Positions 7,215 to 14,123 of a DNA stretch of 34,219 nt are shown here, one piece after another; position 1 is the stretch's first letter; the number at the start of each line of letters is the position of its first letter. Under the pieces are notes generated by a model. The model saw only the letters and a program-made list of their open reading frames with translations, had not been told where the DNA came from and searched no databases. The stretch comes from a virus: the IMG/VR virus record IMGVR_UViG_3300033141_001404, positions 1-34,219 of that record; one strand, 5' to 3'. Both the position numbers and the translations under genes were made by a program.

Positions 7215-7609
7215 TACTTCTCTTTGTCTTTCTTTGGTGCGTAGTAATGCACTTCCTGAGTAGACTTAATATCTATCTTCTCTGTGTATACACCCTCCAT
7301 CTTATTAAGCATGTCTATTGATTTACCATCGCCTTTTTTAGCCCATTTAGTAAGTAGTTGCTTTCTTTCTTCTATACTAAGTATGTGGCTTGAATACTCT
7401 TGCATTTGAAGCTCATGTACCCTTTGGGCTACCTTTGGGTTATGTAGTAATTTGTGCGCCTCTGTGTAGACTGTAGTTATCAGAGTATCTTCCCCTACGT
7501 CATACACCTCTTGGTAGGCTTTTGTTGCATTACCCCCATTAAGTACAAAGTTTACTGCAAAAAGTTCTTGCTTAACTGTACGTTGTGGTTTTGTTTTATT
7601 ATTGCTCAT
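7214..7609 (-). CDS. terS: Terminase small subunit
   Basis: The N-terminal region has the pattern of the terminase_2 family: Lys-Gln-Glu-Leu-Phe-Ala, then Asn-Gly-Gly-Asn-Ala-Thr-Lys-Ala-Tyr, an HTH-like DNA-recognition fold, followed by helices and a charged C-terminal tail. It would select phage DNA and stimulate the large subunit. I use ATG at 7609 (131 aa); a TTG two codons upstream (7615) is also possible and no strong ribosome site decides it. It overlaps the preceding micro-gene by 11 bases. Confidence 0.85.
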   Translation of the reverse strand: MSNNKTKPQRTVKQELFAVNFVLNGGNATKAYQEVYDVGEDTLITTVYTEAHKLLHNPKVAQRVHELQMQEYSSHILSIEERKQLLTKWAKKGDGKSIDMLNKMEGVYTEKIDIKSTQEVHYYAPKKDKEK

Positions 7610-7763
7610 TATCAATTATACCCATATCCTCTAATAAATCCAAATAGTCACCTGCTTTGCCCTTATCATAAAATATTTTAATTATGTGAAAACTACTCTT
7701 GTTTGTCCATTCGCATACATACCACATATCGCCATTGTCTCCTTCTAAAACAAATTTATCCAT
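7599..7763 (-). CDS. Hypothetical protein, 54 aa
   Basis: A short acidic protein with two Trp near residues 14-19 and a Gly/Lys/Asp segment near 34-41. It begins at TGATG with the ninG stop and ends inside the small terminase start region. Nothing identifies its function; the two-sided overlap supports translation. Confidence 0.6.
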   Translation of the reverse strand: MDKFVLEGDNGDMWYVCEWTNKSSFHIIKIFYDKGKAGDYLDLLEDMGIIDNEQ

Positions 7764-8386
7764 CACAATTCCTTGTGTTTAGCTTTATATGTCTCAATGA
7801 TCTCTTTAAGCTCATCAACTGTATAGCTCTTGGTTTCATTGTTTGCTTCCAACGTTTCTACCCTATCAAGTCCTATCTTCTCTATAAGTGCCACTCTGTA
7901 TGGTACCAGGTTGCCAGATAAGTGGTTGTTACATATACTACATTGGGAATGAGCATTATCTTCGTTAAACCGTAATTGGTGGTTTCTACCTGTAGGTCTA
8001 AAGTGTCCTGCGTGCCTTTGTCTTTGTGTTGCTTCTTTGGTTGGTACATATTCTAGTTCATCATCTTCATTGTATATGAGTGTTAAGCCGTCTTTATGTT
8101 TGCAAGATATACAAGGTAAATGCTCATCTCTCTTTCGTATGTACTTATTAAAGACTTGTTGTGCGACTTTGGTTAAGTGAGGTATATCACCGTCTTTAAA
8201 CTCTTTGAGGGCTTTTCTATTCTCTTTAAGTTTGCGTTTGGCTACTACTTCTTTTTGGTAGTCAATCGCACATCTCCACCCGCAAGCTTTATGCCATCCG
8301 TTATGAGGTATGAAAGTATTGTCACATTTGGAGTATGCACAAGTTTTTTCTTTGAGTTGTTTTTTTGTTTGCTGTGTTTTCGTCAT
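7763..8386 (-). CDS. ninG: NinG-family recombination protein
   Basis: A 207-residue member of the NinG (Rap) family, which in lambda promotes recombination and resolves branched DNA. An N-terminal treble-clef-like finger uses C16, C21, C35 and C39. A long basic helix follows (about 40-85). The C-terminal HNH-like core has C92/C95, the signature RHAGHF (124-129), then H146, C149, C152 and H155. It is part of a lambda-like recombination set with ninB, the annealing protein and SSB. The start overlaps the upstream stop as ATGA. Confidence 0.9.
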   Translation of the reverse strand: MTKTQQTKKQLKEKTCAYSKCDNTFIPHNGWHKACGWRCAIDYQKEVVAKRKLKENRKALKEFKDGDIPHLTKVAQQVFNKYIRKRDEHLPCISCKHKDGLTLIYNEDDELEYVPTKEATQRQRHAGHFRPTGRNHQLRFNEDNAHSQCSICNNHLSGNLVPYRVALIEKIGLDRVETLEANNETKSYTVDELKEIIETYKAKHKEL

Positions 8387-8604
8387 ACGCTATTCCTTAA
8401 CTCTTCAAGTAGCTTTTCTGTATGTCGCACCGCTTTAGCTACCCAATGGAGCTGTATTTGTTCATCTTCGGTTTTATCATGCTTTAAAAATAAGCGTCTG
8501 TAGTGTTTCGTTCCATACTCTAGTTTGGCTTTCAGGGCTTCTTCATATAGTTTATGTTGGAATACTGCGGGAGTACATCCAAACAAGTACATTGTAGTCC
8601 TCAT
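8383..8604 (-). CDS. Hypothetical helical protein, 73 aa
   Basis: Unrecognised, mostly helical and basic, with no Cys cluster or membrane segment. It overlaps both neighbours by four bases (ATGA) between the triple-finger protein and NinG, so it is probably co-translated with them. Confidence 0.65.
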   Translation of the reverse strand: MRTTMYLFGCTPAVFQHKLYEEALKAKLEYGTKHYRRLFLKHDKTEDEQIQLHWVAKAVRHTEKLLEELRNSV

Positions 8605-9233
8605 GCGTTCACCGATATGCTGTCTGCTCTATTGCCATTAGATATAAGCCCTCTCACTAAAAACCTCTTAGGAAGGCTAAACTCTTTAGGCTTTCCGTTC
8701 CCTCTCACTTTCTTTTCCTCAATGATAGTCTTTAGTTTATCCTTCTCCTTGATCGCATTTTCCCGCCATGCTCTCCTATTCTTTTCTGCCCGGCACTCAT
8801 CAGAACAGTATCGAGCTAATGACTTTCCTTTTTCAACTTCAAAGGTTTTATCGCATCCTTCTAATTTACATACTCTGTAAACGGGTTTGTGTTCTTTCTT
8901 GTTCGCGTCTCTGTGCTTTTTCGCTTCGAGTTGGTTCATTTTATATGCACAGTCTGTCCCCTGACAGTATTTCTTTGTAGCGTGGGCTTCTTTTGGCAGT
9001 AGTTTTCTACAATGGATATATTTACAGAACCTTGGCATTTGATTGTCTTTCTCTTTTTGCCTTTTAAGCTTTGCTTGCTCTTTGTGGTATTTATCGGTAC
9101 ACCCCTCATTACAAAACTTTGAATGGTGATAGGGTAGTATTTCGGAACATTGTTTGCATCGTTTTCCCACTCGTTTGCTTCTAATCCATTCCCTTTGATA
9201 TTGCTTTTTCTGTTCATGTGATTTAAACGACAT
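8601..9233 (-). CDS. Triple zinc-finger protein related to the NinG N-terminal finger
   Basis: With the start at 9233 (AAAGG ahead; the in-frame ATG codons further upstream lie deep in the previous gene) the protein has 210 residues. Three similar fingers are visible: C26/C29/C41/C45, C70/C75/C90/C95 and C122/C127/C143/C147, separated by Lys/Arg/Glu-rich helices. The C-x(2-4)-C...C-x(3-4)-C layout matches the single finger at the N-terminus of NinG next door. A nucleic-acid-binding role in recombination is likely, but no catalytic domain is seen. Confidence 0.75.
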   Translation of the reverse strand: MSFKSHEQKKQYQREWIRSKRVGKRCKQCSEILPYHHSKFCNEGCTDKYHKEQAKLKRQKEKDNQMPRFCKYIHCRKLLPKEAHATKKYCQGTDCAYKMNQLEAKKHRDANKKEHKPVYRVCKLEGCDKTFEVEKGKSLARYCSDECRAEKNRRAWRENAIKEKDKLKTIIEEKKVRGNGKPKEFSLPKRFLVRGLISNGNRADSISVNA

Positions 9234-9642
9234 TTGTAGCCTTTGTGTAAAATACGCAAAACTCATCAATCAAAGCCTTACACTTAATGAATACTTTATG
9301 ACTTGAAAATCCATCATTGAACCCAAACAATACCCTGCTTATAGAAGTTGAAAATCCATTCCAATTATTATAATGCCCGACCCTTTGCAGGTGCTTACTG
9401 AATTGACTTATCAGGGACAGGTCTTGGAGTAAGTAGTAAATGTCCGTTAAATGTGCTTTGATAGTGTCTTTCTCTGACATGTATTTGGTGTATGAGTTAA
9501 AGAGGTTGCTATCAAGTTTGGTCATATATTCCCATGCTTCCTTGTTGGTGCTTTTTAAGTGGGCGAAGTAGTTTTGGTTGATGTTTAGCTCTCTTGCTGT
9601 TTGTCGCATACTTGTTTTGTGGGTGGGTATTTTAGCTGTCAT
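9223..9642 (-). CDS. HTH-containing protein, 139 aa
   Basis: Residues about 10-35 (Met-Arg-Gln-Thr-Ala-Arg-Glu-Leu-Asn-Ile-Asn then Tyr-Phe-Ala-His-Leu-Lys) read as a helix-turn-helix. The rest is helical with aromatics and is unrecognised. It could be a DNA-binding regulator or a recombination accessory protein. ATGA overlap with the upstream gene; no strong ribosome site, so coupling is likely. Confidence 0.6.
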   Translation of the reverse strand: MTAKIPTHKTSMRQTARELNINQNYFAHLKSTNKEAWEYMTKLDSNLFNSYTKYMSEKDTIKAHLTDIYYLLQDLSLISQFSKHLQRVGHYNNWNGFSTSISRVLFGFNDGFSSHKVFIKCKALIDEFCVFYTKATNVV

Positions 9643-9821
9643 GCTTCTACGGTAATTTCCGTAACCCTCTCATCATGTAAACGCTTGTCGCTGTAGACTG
9701 TGACTTTCTTATTATGGATATAAGTGTAGTCTAATCTATTATGCATCATGTCTTTTACTTCTTTGATGATGTTTTCATCGGTTATAAATAAGCCGTCTCT
9801 GGTTTTGATTGTATGTTTCAT
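9639..9821 (-). CDS. Hypothetical protein, 60 aa
   Basis: A small basic protein with no recognised motif. GGAG lies ahead of the ATG, which overlaps the previous stop as ATGA, so it is part of the coupled chain. Confidence 0.6.
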   Translation of the reverse strand: MKHTIKTRDGLFITDENIIKEVKDMMHNRLDYTYIHNKKVTVYSDKRLHDERVTEITVEA

Positions 9822-9994
9822 GTTGTCTCCAGTAGTTCTACATCTTTACAGGGGACAAATATTAACTCATCCTTAATTTCTATCCCAAAAGTATACTCTC
9901 CAAAGTCTGCACTTACTATGTCAAAAACTTTACCTTTGTATATTAACTTCATCCCACCAGTAAACCTAATTTCTTTATATTTATTTTTGGTCAC
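9818..9994 (-). CDS. Hypothetical beta-rich protein, 58 aa
   Basis: I choose GTG at 9994 because AGGAG sits five bases ahead; the in-frame GTG at 10000 overlaps that same ribosome site and is too close to it. The protein alternates hydrophobic and charged residues (Gly-Gly-Met-Lys-Leu-Ile-Tyr-Lys-Gly-Lys), suggesting a small beta barrel. Function unknown. Confidence 0.6.
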   Translation of the reverse strand: MTKNKYKEIRFTGGMKLIYKGKVFDIVSADFGEYTFGIEIKDELIFVPCKDVELLETT

Positions 9995-10014
9995 AATCAC
10001 TCCTTAATTATATT

Positions 10015-10479
10015 TTAAAATGGTATTTCATCAGAGTCTATGTCAATCTCCGGCACTTGTGGGCTTGGCTGTGAAGCGTGTGCGTTCTGGGTTGGTTGTG
10101 AGGATTGGCTCTGTGGTTGGTTGGGTTGCTGTGGTGCGTCTTGTTGGTTGTCGTCTTTTGAGCCTAGCATCTGTAGGTTTTCAACTGTTACACTATGTTT
10201 GCTTCGCTTCGTGCCGTCTTGGGCTACCCACTGATCTAATTTTAAGCGTCCATCTACTAAAACCTTTGAACCTTTGCGTAGATATTGGTTAGCGATTTCG
10301 GCTGTGCGTCCAAAGAAAGTCAAGTCCACAAAGAGAGTTTCTTCTTTTTGTTCGCCTGTTTGAGATTTGAATTTGCGTGTAGTTGCTATGGCTGTGTTTC
10401 CAATTGCTGAACCGCCTTGTGTGTAACGTATTTCGATATCTCTTGTTAGGTTTCCAGCGAGGATTATTTTATTATACAT
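10015..10479 (-). CDS. ssb: Single-stranded DNA-binding protein
   Basis: A 154-residue SSB. The OB fold is at the N-terminus (Asn-Lys-Ile-Ile-Leu-Ala-Gly-Asn-Leu-Thr-Arg-Asp-Ile-Glu to about residue 110). A Gln/Pro/Ser-rich linker (about 112-142) follows, then the acidic tip ending DSDEIPF that docks host repair and replication proteins. This architecture and tail match bacterial SSBs of Campylobacterota, suggesting capture from a host. It would coat recombination and replication intermediates. The start overlaps the previous gene by eight bases. Confidence 0.93.
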   Translation of the reverse strand: MYNKIILAGNLTRDIEIRYTQGGSAIGNTAIATTRKFKSQTGEQKEETLFVDLTFFGRTAEIANQYLRKGSKVLVDGRLKLDQWVAQDGTKRSKHSVTVENLQMLGSKDDNQQDAPQQPNQPQSQSSQPTQNAHASQPSPQVPEIDIDSDEIPF

Positions 10480-10948
10480 TGATTTCTCCTGAGTTGAGGG
10501 CTTTGGCTATTCTTGTAGCTGCTTTTTCGCTCATGTAAACTGTGCCTATATTTCTAAGCAGTCTAACCCCTACCTGTAGATACTTTCCATCATCGAACTG
10601 TATAAGCCATTTAATTTGGTTTTTATCCTCCCAATCTTCTCTCCACTCAGCATCAATCACTCTACTATACGCTTCAAGTTTGTTCCGAGTGTTTGAATTG
10701 CTCATGGCTATTTCTGCGAGTTCTTTGGTTGGGTAGCATCTGCCATTTTCTATTTCTTTTACTGATGCTAATTGGTCTATCTTTTCATATCCAATAGTGT
10801 AGCCGTGAATCAACTTCAAAACATCACACTCTTTGAGTTGCTTTTCGAGTCCTTCTAATTTTGTTATTTCTCTTAGTGCTTGTTCTTGATAGCTTTGTAT
10901 CATACATTTTGTATTATTTATTCGTAATTCTATGTCTTGCTTGTTCAT
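10472..10948 (-). CDS. Conserved phage hypothetical protein, 158 aa
   Basis: Two parts: an N-terminal coiled coil (about 1-45) and a C-terminal domain with the pattern common in unnamed phage proteins, Pro-Thr-Lys-Glu-Leu-Ala-Glu, then Trp-Arg-Glu-Asp-Trp and a Lys-Ala-Ala-Thr-Arg-Ile-Ala-Lys-Ala-Leu helix. Function unknown. The ribosome site GAGGAGA can be hidden by an upstream leader structure, so translation may be regulated. SSB follows with overlap. Confidence 0.7.
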   Translation of the reverse strand: MNKQDIELRINNTKCMIQSYQEQALREITKLEGLEKQLKECDVLKLIHGYTIGYEKIDQLASVKEIENGRCYPTKELAEIAMSNSNTRNKLEAYSRVIDAEWREDWEDKNQIKWLIQFDDGKYLQVGVRLLRNIGTVYMSEKAATRIAKALNSGEINV

Positions 10949-11037
10949 ATTGATCTCCTCAAATCGTTGATTTAAAAATGTCTGCCAGCCCTGACTTGAG
11001 GAAGTTTAGAGCGACTGGCATTTTTAAATGCTCTTGT
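10949..11037 (-). promoter_or_regulatory. Structured leader that can sequester the 10948 ribosome site
   Basis: Read on the - strand, 11020-11028 pairs with 10971-10979 (9 bp) and CTGGC/GCCAG (11015-11019 with 10984-10988) adds 5 bp after a small bulge. Inside this stem-loop the segment UCCUCAAGUC (11002-10993) is complementary over 10 of 10 positions (one G-U) to GAUUUGAGGA (10965-10956), which contains the Shine-Dalgarno. Together they form a pseudoknot that would block initiation. A cis-acting translational switch is inferred. Confidence 0.6.
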
Positions 11038-11043
11038 GAGATT

Positions 11044-11049
11044 ATTTTA
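11044..11049 (-). promoter_or_regulatory. Putative leftward promoter (-10 box TAAAAT)
   Basis: Read on the - strand this is TAAAAT in the context ATTG-TAAAAT, the usual Campylobacterota form of the -10 element. No clear -35 box. Initiation near 11037 would begin just before the structured leader of the 10948 gene. Confidence 0.4.
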
Positions 11050-11144
11050 CAATAACCACATACTTAAGTATACCACTTTCCAACCCCAACACCAACTAAT
11101 CCGCGTTATTTGTGCTTGTTTGTTTGGAGTGCGTGGATATGTAA

Positions 11145-12374
11145 CTAAAACAGTCCTATACTTTCACCACGTCTTGCTTTTTCTATTTGGTTGAAGATCA
11201 TCTCTAGTATATTGACCGACATTGAGTTGCCTGCTTGTTTGTATGCTTGACTATCTGAAACTGCTATCTTGAAGTCATCTGGAAAGTCTTGTAGTCTTAG
11301 GCACTCTCTTGGCGTTAGTTTGCGTATTTTGTGGCTTTCTGCTATTTTAGTTTCACGTCCTCCTCCTGTGCAGGTATCAAGCGTTGGGCTTATGCCTTCT
11401 GTATTGAAGATTTGACCTCTCTGCTTAAATTTTGTCTGCAAGTAACCTTCTGTTATTATTTTAGGCTCAACCACAGCCTGATTACAAGCCGTGTCCAAAC
11501 ATTGTGCCACTTGCTTGCCTACTCTTCCTCGTCTTGTCTTGCTGTTTGGTACTGAAAGGTTTATACTATCACCTGTTGTGGCTGTTTCGTAGCCTTGCTT
11601 GGTTGCCGATGGTACTTGTATAAAATCATCGCTAATATAATTATCTGTGCCGGCTCTGTGCATTTTAGTCATTGTTGATGTTAGTGGTCTTGCTATATCA
11701 AGATTGATTTCGGGCTTATAATAAAAATTTTTAGTTCCACTTGACATCACATAATTTTTCATCTTTTGTGATAAATAGTATTTGTCATCAACATCATCTT
11801 CAAGCACATCTTTCAATCTCTTAATAAGTTTCTGCTTGTCTGCAAAATGGAACTTGTGATATAAATCGCTGTCTAAAAACCCAACCAAGAACAAACGCTC
11901 TCTGTTCTGTGGCACTCCATAGTCTTTCGTGTTCACTACTCCATAATGACAATGATAACCTATGTCTCTGAGTGCCTGAACGAAATCTTTTATCGTGTTT
12001 CCATTGTCGATACTCATAATGCCTTTGACATTCTCATATATGATTATCTTTGGTCTGCATTCATCAACTACTCTGATGTATTGATAAATTAATTGCCCTC
12101 TTTCGTCCTCTGTTCCTTGTCGTAGTCCTGCAAGTGAAAACGCCTGGCATGGTGAGCCACCTATTAAAATATCGACTTGATCTTTGTACTGTGTCGCGTC
12201 TAGGTCGTGTACGTCTTTATGGAAGTGTTCGGGTGCTATATCATAGTTTGCTTCATAGCTTTGCCTTGCGAACTTGTCAAACTCACAAGCGAAAACTACC
12301 TCATGTTTTGGATAAACCCGTTTTGCCCCTTGTTCTGGTGCACCGACGCCTGAGAAGAGTGTTGCTATTTTCAC
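11145..12374 (-). CDS. dcm: DNA (cytosine-5) methyltransferase
   Basis: A 409-residue enzyme transferring methyl from S-adenosylmethionine to C5 of cytosine. Motif I is FSGVG (7-11). Motif IV, SPCQ, has catalytic C76. Motif VI is ENV (114-116), motif VIII QNRER (156-160) and motif X GNS (382-384). The region about 190-350 is the target-recognition part. There is no adjacent restriction nuclease, so it is an orphan enzyme, most simply a shield against host restriction or an imprint for packaging or expression. The start is GTG with GGGAGG ahead, coupled to a 16-residue mini-gene. Confidence 0.93.
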   Translation of the reverse strand: MKIATLFSGVGAPEQGAKRVYPKHEVVFACEFDKFARQSYEANYDIAPEHFHKDVHDLDATQYKDQVDILIGGSPCQAFSLAGLRQGTEDERGQLIYQYIRVVDECRPKIIIYENVKGIMSIDNGNTIKDFVQALRDIGYHCHYGVVNTKDYGVPQNRERLFLVGFLDSDLYHKFHFADKQKLIKRLKDVLEDDVDDKYYLSQKMKNYVMSSGTKNFYYKPEINLDIARPLTSTMTKMHRAGTDNYISDDFIQVPSATKQGYETATTGDSINLSVPNSKTRRGRVGKQVAQCLDTACNQAVVEPKIITEGYLQTKFKQRGQIFNTEGISPTLDTCTGGGRETKIAESHKIRKLTPRECLRLQDFPDDFKIAVSDSQAYKQAGNSMSVNILEMIFNQIEKARRGESIGLF

Positions 12375-12421
12375 CCCACACCTCCCATCTCCAACCGTCC
12401 TTTTGCTTTGTGTTTATTCAT
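12371..12421 (-). CDS. 16-residue mini-gene bridging to the methyltransferase
   Basis: ATG overlaps the stop of the upstream 94-aa gene (ATGA). The stop TGA overlaps the methyltransferase GTG start (GTGA). The peptide (16 residues, basic then Gly-rich) is too short for a fold. Its exact fit between two overlaps suggests a translational coupling device, and the methyltransferase ribosome site lies inside it. It could be chance. Confidence 0.4.
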   Translation of the reverse strand: MNKHKAKGRLEMGGVG

Positions 12422-12702
12422 GGTGTTGCCCTTTCTATGTCTACACTTGCTCTTAAGAAAATATCTCCATATCTTTTGTGATATGTGAGATCAATATCCT
12501 TTTCTATCATATCAAGATTGTAATACTCTGCATTTATTTGCTTCCTTATATAATACATTAGTCTCGACTTGACATATTCCACTTCATCCCTAAAGAGATA
12601 TTGCAAACCTAGTGACTCATTCATCTTCTCTTCTTTTTCGGCAAGCAAAAGATTTCTACTCACCTTGTCTCTTGGTAATTTTATTTCAATATTGGGTCTC
12701 AT
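12418..12702 (-). CDS. Hypothetical protein, 94 aa
   Basis: A charged, helical, Tyr-rich protein with no recognised motif. It begins just after the stop of the previous gene with AAAGG/GAGAGG sequences ahead, and ends in an ATGA overlap with the mini-gene before the methyltransferase. Function unknown. Confidence 0.65.
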   Translation of the reverse strand: MRPNIEIKLPRDKVSRNLLLAEKEEKMNESLGLQYLFRDEVEYVKSRLMYYIRKQINAEYYNLDMIEKDIDLTYHKRYGDIFLRASVDIERATP

Positions 12703-12706
12703 CCTC

Positions 12707-13249
12707 TCATCCTTTCGCTTCCAGCAACCGCTTAACTTTTGTTTGGTTGTCGGTTAGGCTTGCGTATTTTGATTTGGCTACATACTTGCTCAAAAACAAC
12801 TGCATCAAACTCTCTTCAAGTTTATGCTGCTCCGACAACTCAACAATAACCGGACTTCTCCCTAGCCCCGAAAGTGCCTTGATTTCCTTATCCGTGAAAT
12901 ACGAATGACCATCCACCACCAAAGATGAAAAAGGCTTTCCATTCCCAAGTTCGATTTGGTTCTTTATGAATGTCCGGGCTTGCTCCACTTTGTGCGCGAG
13001 CTGCTTTGAGAAGTTCATCGCTGTTTCATGTGGGAGTTTTGCGTTTGCTTGTAGCTTTTTATACATTCGCGATAGTGTTAAAAGTCTTTCGGGTTTTGTT
13101 TCGTATTCGATACTGTTTTTTTTATCTTCTAGGAATTGATAAAACGCTTCTTTATCTTCTACTCCATGTAATGCCTCTGTGATTGCCACACCATGCTGAC
13201 TTGATTTTGAGTCTAAACCCATAAGGTTGCTAATTCTCAATGGTAACAT
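12707..13249 (-). CDS. Hypothetical protein, 180 aa, possible replication partner
   Basis: Unrecognised helical protein. AAGGAGG precedes the ATG, which lies inside the last codons of the DnaT/O-like gene (20-base overlap). Basic and charged helices (about 60-110) and a C-terminal Lys-rich helix would fit nucleic-acid or replisome binding. Tight linkage to the replication-like gene is the only clue to function. Confidence 0.6.
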   Translation of the reverse strand: MLPLRISNLMGLDSKSSQHGVAITEALHGVEDKEAFYQFLEDKKNSIEYETKPERLLTLSRMYKKLQANAKLPHETAMNFSKQLAHKVEQARTFIKNQIELGNGKPFSSLVVDGHSYFTDKEIKALSGLGRSPVIVELSEQHKLEESLMQLFLSKYVAKSKYASLTDNQTKVKRLLEAKG

Positions 13250-13517
13250 CTATAACCTCCTTATCTAAATTCATCATGTGTTCGATACTTCCAATTTCTG
13301 CGACTCTGTTACTTTTGGTAACTTTTATGTCAAAAAGCCCTTGCCACCCGTTTTGGATAGACTGCTCTAGAATTGCAACATGGTTTTCTTTGTGTTTCTC
13401 TAGGAATTTAAGTTGTCTGTTTATCGTGGTCTGCACAAGTTTCTTTTTAATCTCTTTGCGAAACTGTACCCATTCAGCCCAGGCTTCTTTGTTTAGCCAT
13501 TGTGGTAGGTCTTTCAT
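13230..13517 (-). CDS. Stand-alone DnaT / phage O-like C-terminal domain, 95 aa
   Basis: The order Trp-Ala-Glu-Trp...Arg-Lys, a Lys-rich helix, Ile-Asn-Arg-Gln-Leu-Lys-Leu and Gln-Ser-Ile-Gln-Asn-Gly-Trp-Gln-Gly-Leu-Phe matches the C-terminal module found in phage replication initiators and primosomal DnaT-like proteins, where it engages ssDNA or the host helicase loader. Here it lacks an origin-binding N-terminal domain. It is the only replication-like protein I can see in the genome. Start by ATGA overlap. Confidence 0.6.
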   Translation of the reverse strand: MKDLPQWLNKEAWAEWVQFRKEIKKKLVQTTINRQLKFLEKHKENHVAILEQSIQNGWQGLFDIKVTKSNRVAEIGSIEHMMNLDKEVIDVTIEN

Positions 13518-13714
13518 TTCAAATCTCTTTTTTGTGTAGATATATCTATTGTTTCTCTTTCACAATAAGGACACCTATAATGGTCTGACAATGCGGTTGT
13601 CCTTACATAAATCAATTTATCAATCTCCTCTTGTACTTCAAAAACAGTACCACAACAATAACATTCTGGATAATAACCTGTAAATTCAAAATCATCTAAT
13701 ATTAAAGTATTCAT
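13514..13714 (-). CDS. Small zinc-ribbon protein, 66 aa
   Basis: Two Cys groups, CYCC near residues 18-21 and CPYC near 48-51, form a typical zinc ribbon with a beta-rich centre. Such small proteins often bind RNA polymerase or nucleic acid, but nothing more specific is visible. The start overlaps the previous stop (ATGA) and its own stop overlaps the next start. Confidence 0.65.
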   Translation of the reverse strand: MNTLILDDFEFTGYYPECYCCGTVFEVQEEIDKLIYVRTTALSDHYRCPYCERETIDISTQKRDLK

Positions 13715-13884
13715 CTCACGTCCTTTGCTTTCACTATTAAAACCTTTTTTCTTTCAACCCTCGACTTTATCCGTCCTTGAAACTCTTTATCTCTCAAGTG
13801 CTTCAAGAGACAATCTTTGCTTGACATCTTTTTTCTTTGTGGGTAGATCATTGAGGTTAGTTTGATTTCTTTAGGTACGTTCAT
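13711..13884 (-). CDS. Small basic protein, 57 aa
   Basis: Fills the space between the 13514 and 13881 genes with ATGA overlaps at both ends. Very Lys/Arg-rich (especially residues 15-55), so probably nucleic-acid binding. No family recognised. Confidence 0.65.
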   Translation of the reverse strand: MNVPKEIKLTSMIYPQRKKMSSKDCLLKHLRDKEFQGRIKSRVERKKVLIVKAKDVR

Positions 13885-14123
13885 GAGTTGTCCTTAAATC
13901 TTGTATGGCACTCTTTAATATAAGTAGCCATTGCCTCAACAATATCATTTCTTATATCCTCGTCTATATCATTAAAACCATGTTTTATGCCTCCTCTATC
14001 TGTGAGGTCGGCTATGATTGTTCGTGCAGCTTTAAAAGTCCAGTCTTGGTTTTGCTCTTGTGTGTCATATGGATATTCTTCGCCTCTCTCTATTGTGCGG
14101 TCTAAGTATATTTCTTGCATCAT
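13881..14123 (-). CDS. Hypothetical acidic protein, 80 aa
   Basis: First gene after the non-coding 14124-14649 stretch. AAAGG lies ahead of the ATG ATG start. The protein is acidic, with a Trp near residue 28 and a helix of Asp/Glu residues near 50-62. Not recognised. If a promoter lies in the structured region, this would be the first gene of the long leftward operon. Confidence 0.65.
   Translation of the reverse strand: MMQEIYLDRTIERGEEYPYDTQEQNQDWTFKAARTIIADLTDRGGIKHGFNDIDEDIRNDIVEAMATYIKECHTRFKDNS

Noticed and set aside
8601-9233. Start at the upstream in-frame codon giving a 222-aa protein
   Set aside because: That start lies far inside the previous gene with no ribosome site; ATG at 9233 has AAAGG at good spacing.
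10041-10292. Plus-strand open frames opposite ssb
   Set aside because: They mirror the Gln/Pro-rich SSB linker and have no ribosome site; SSB on the - strand is clear.
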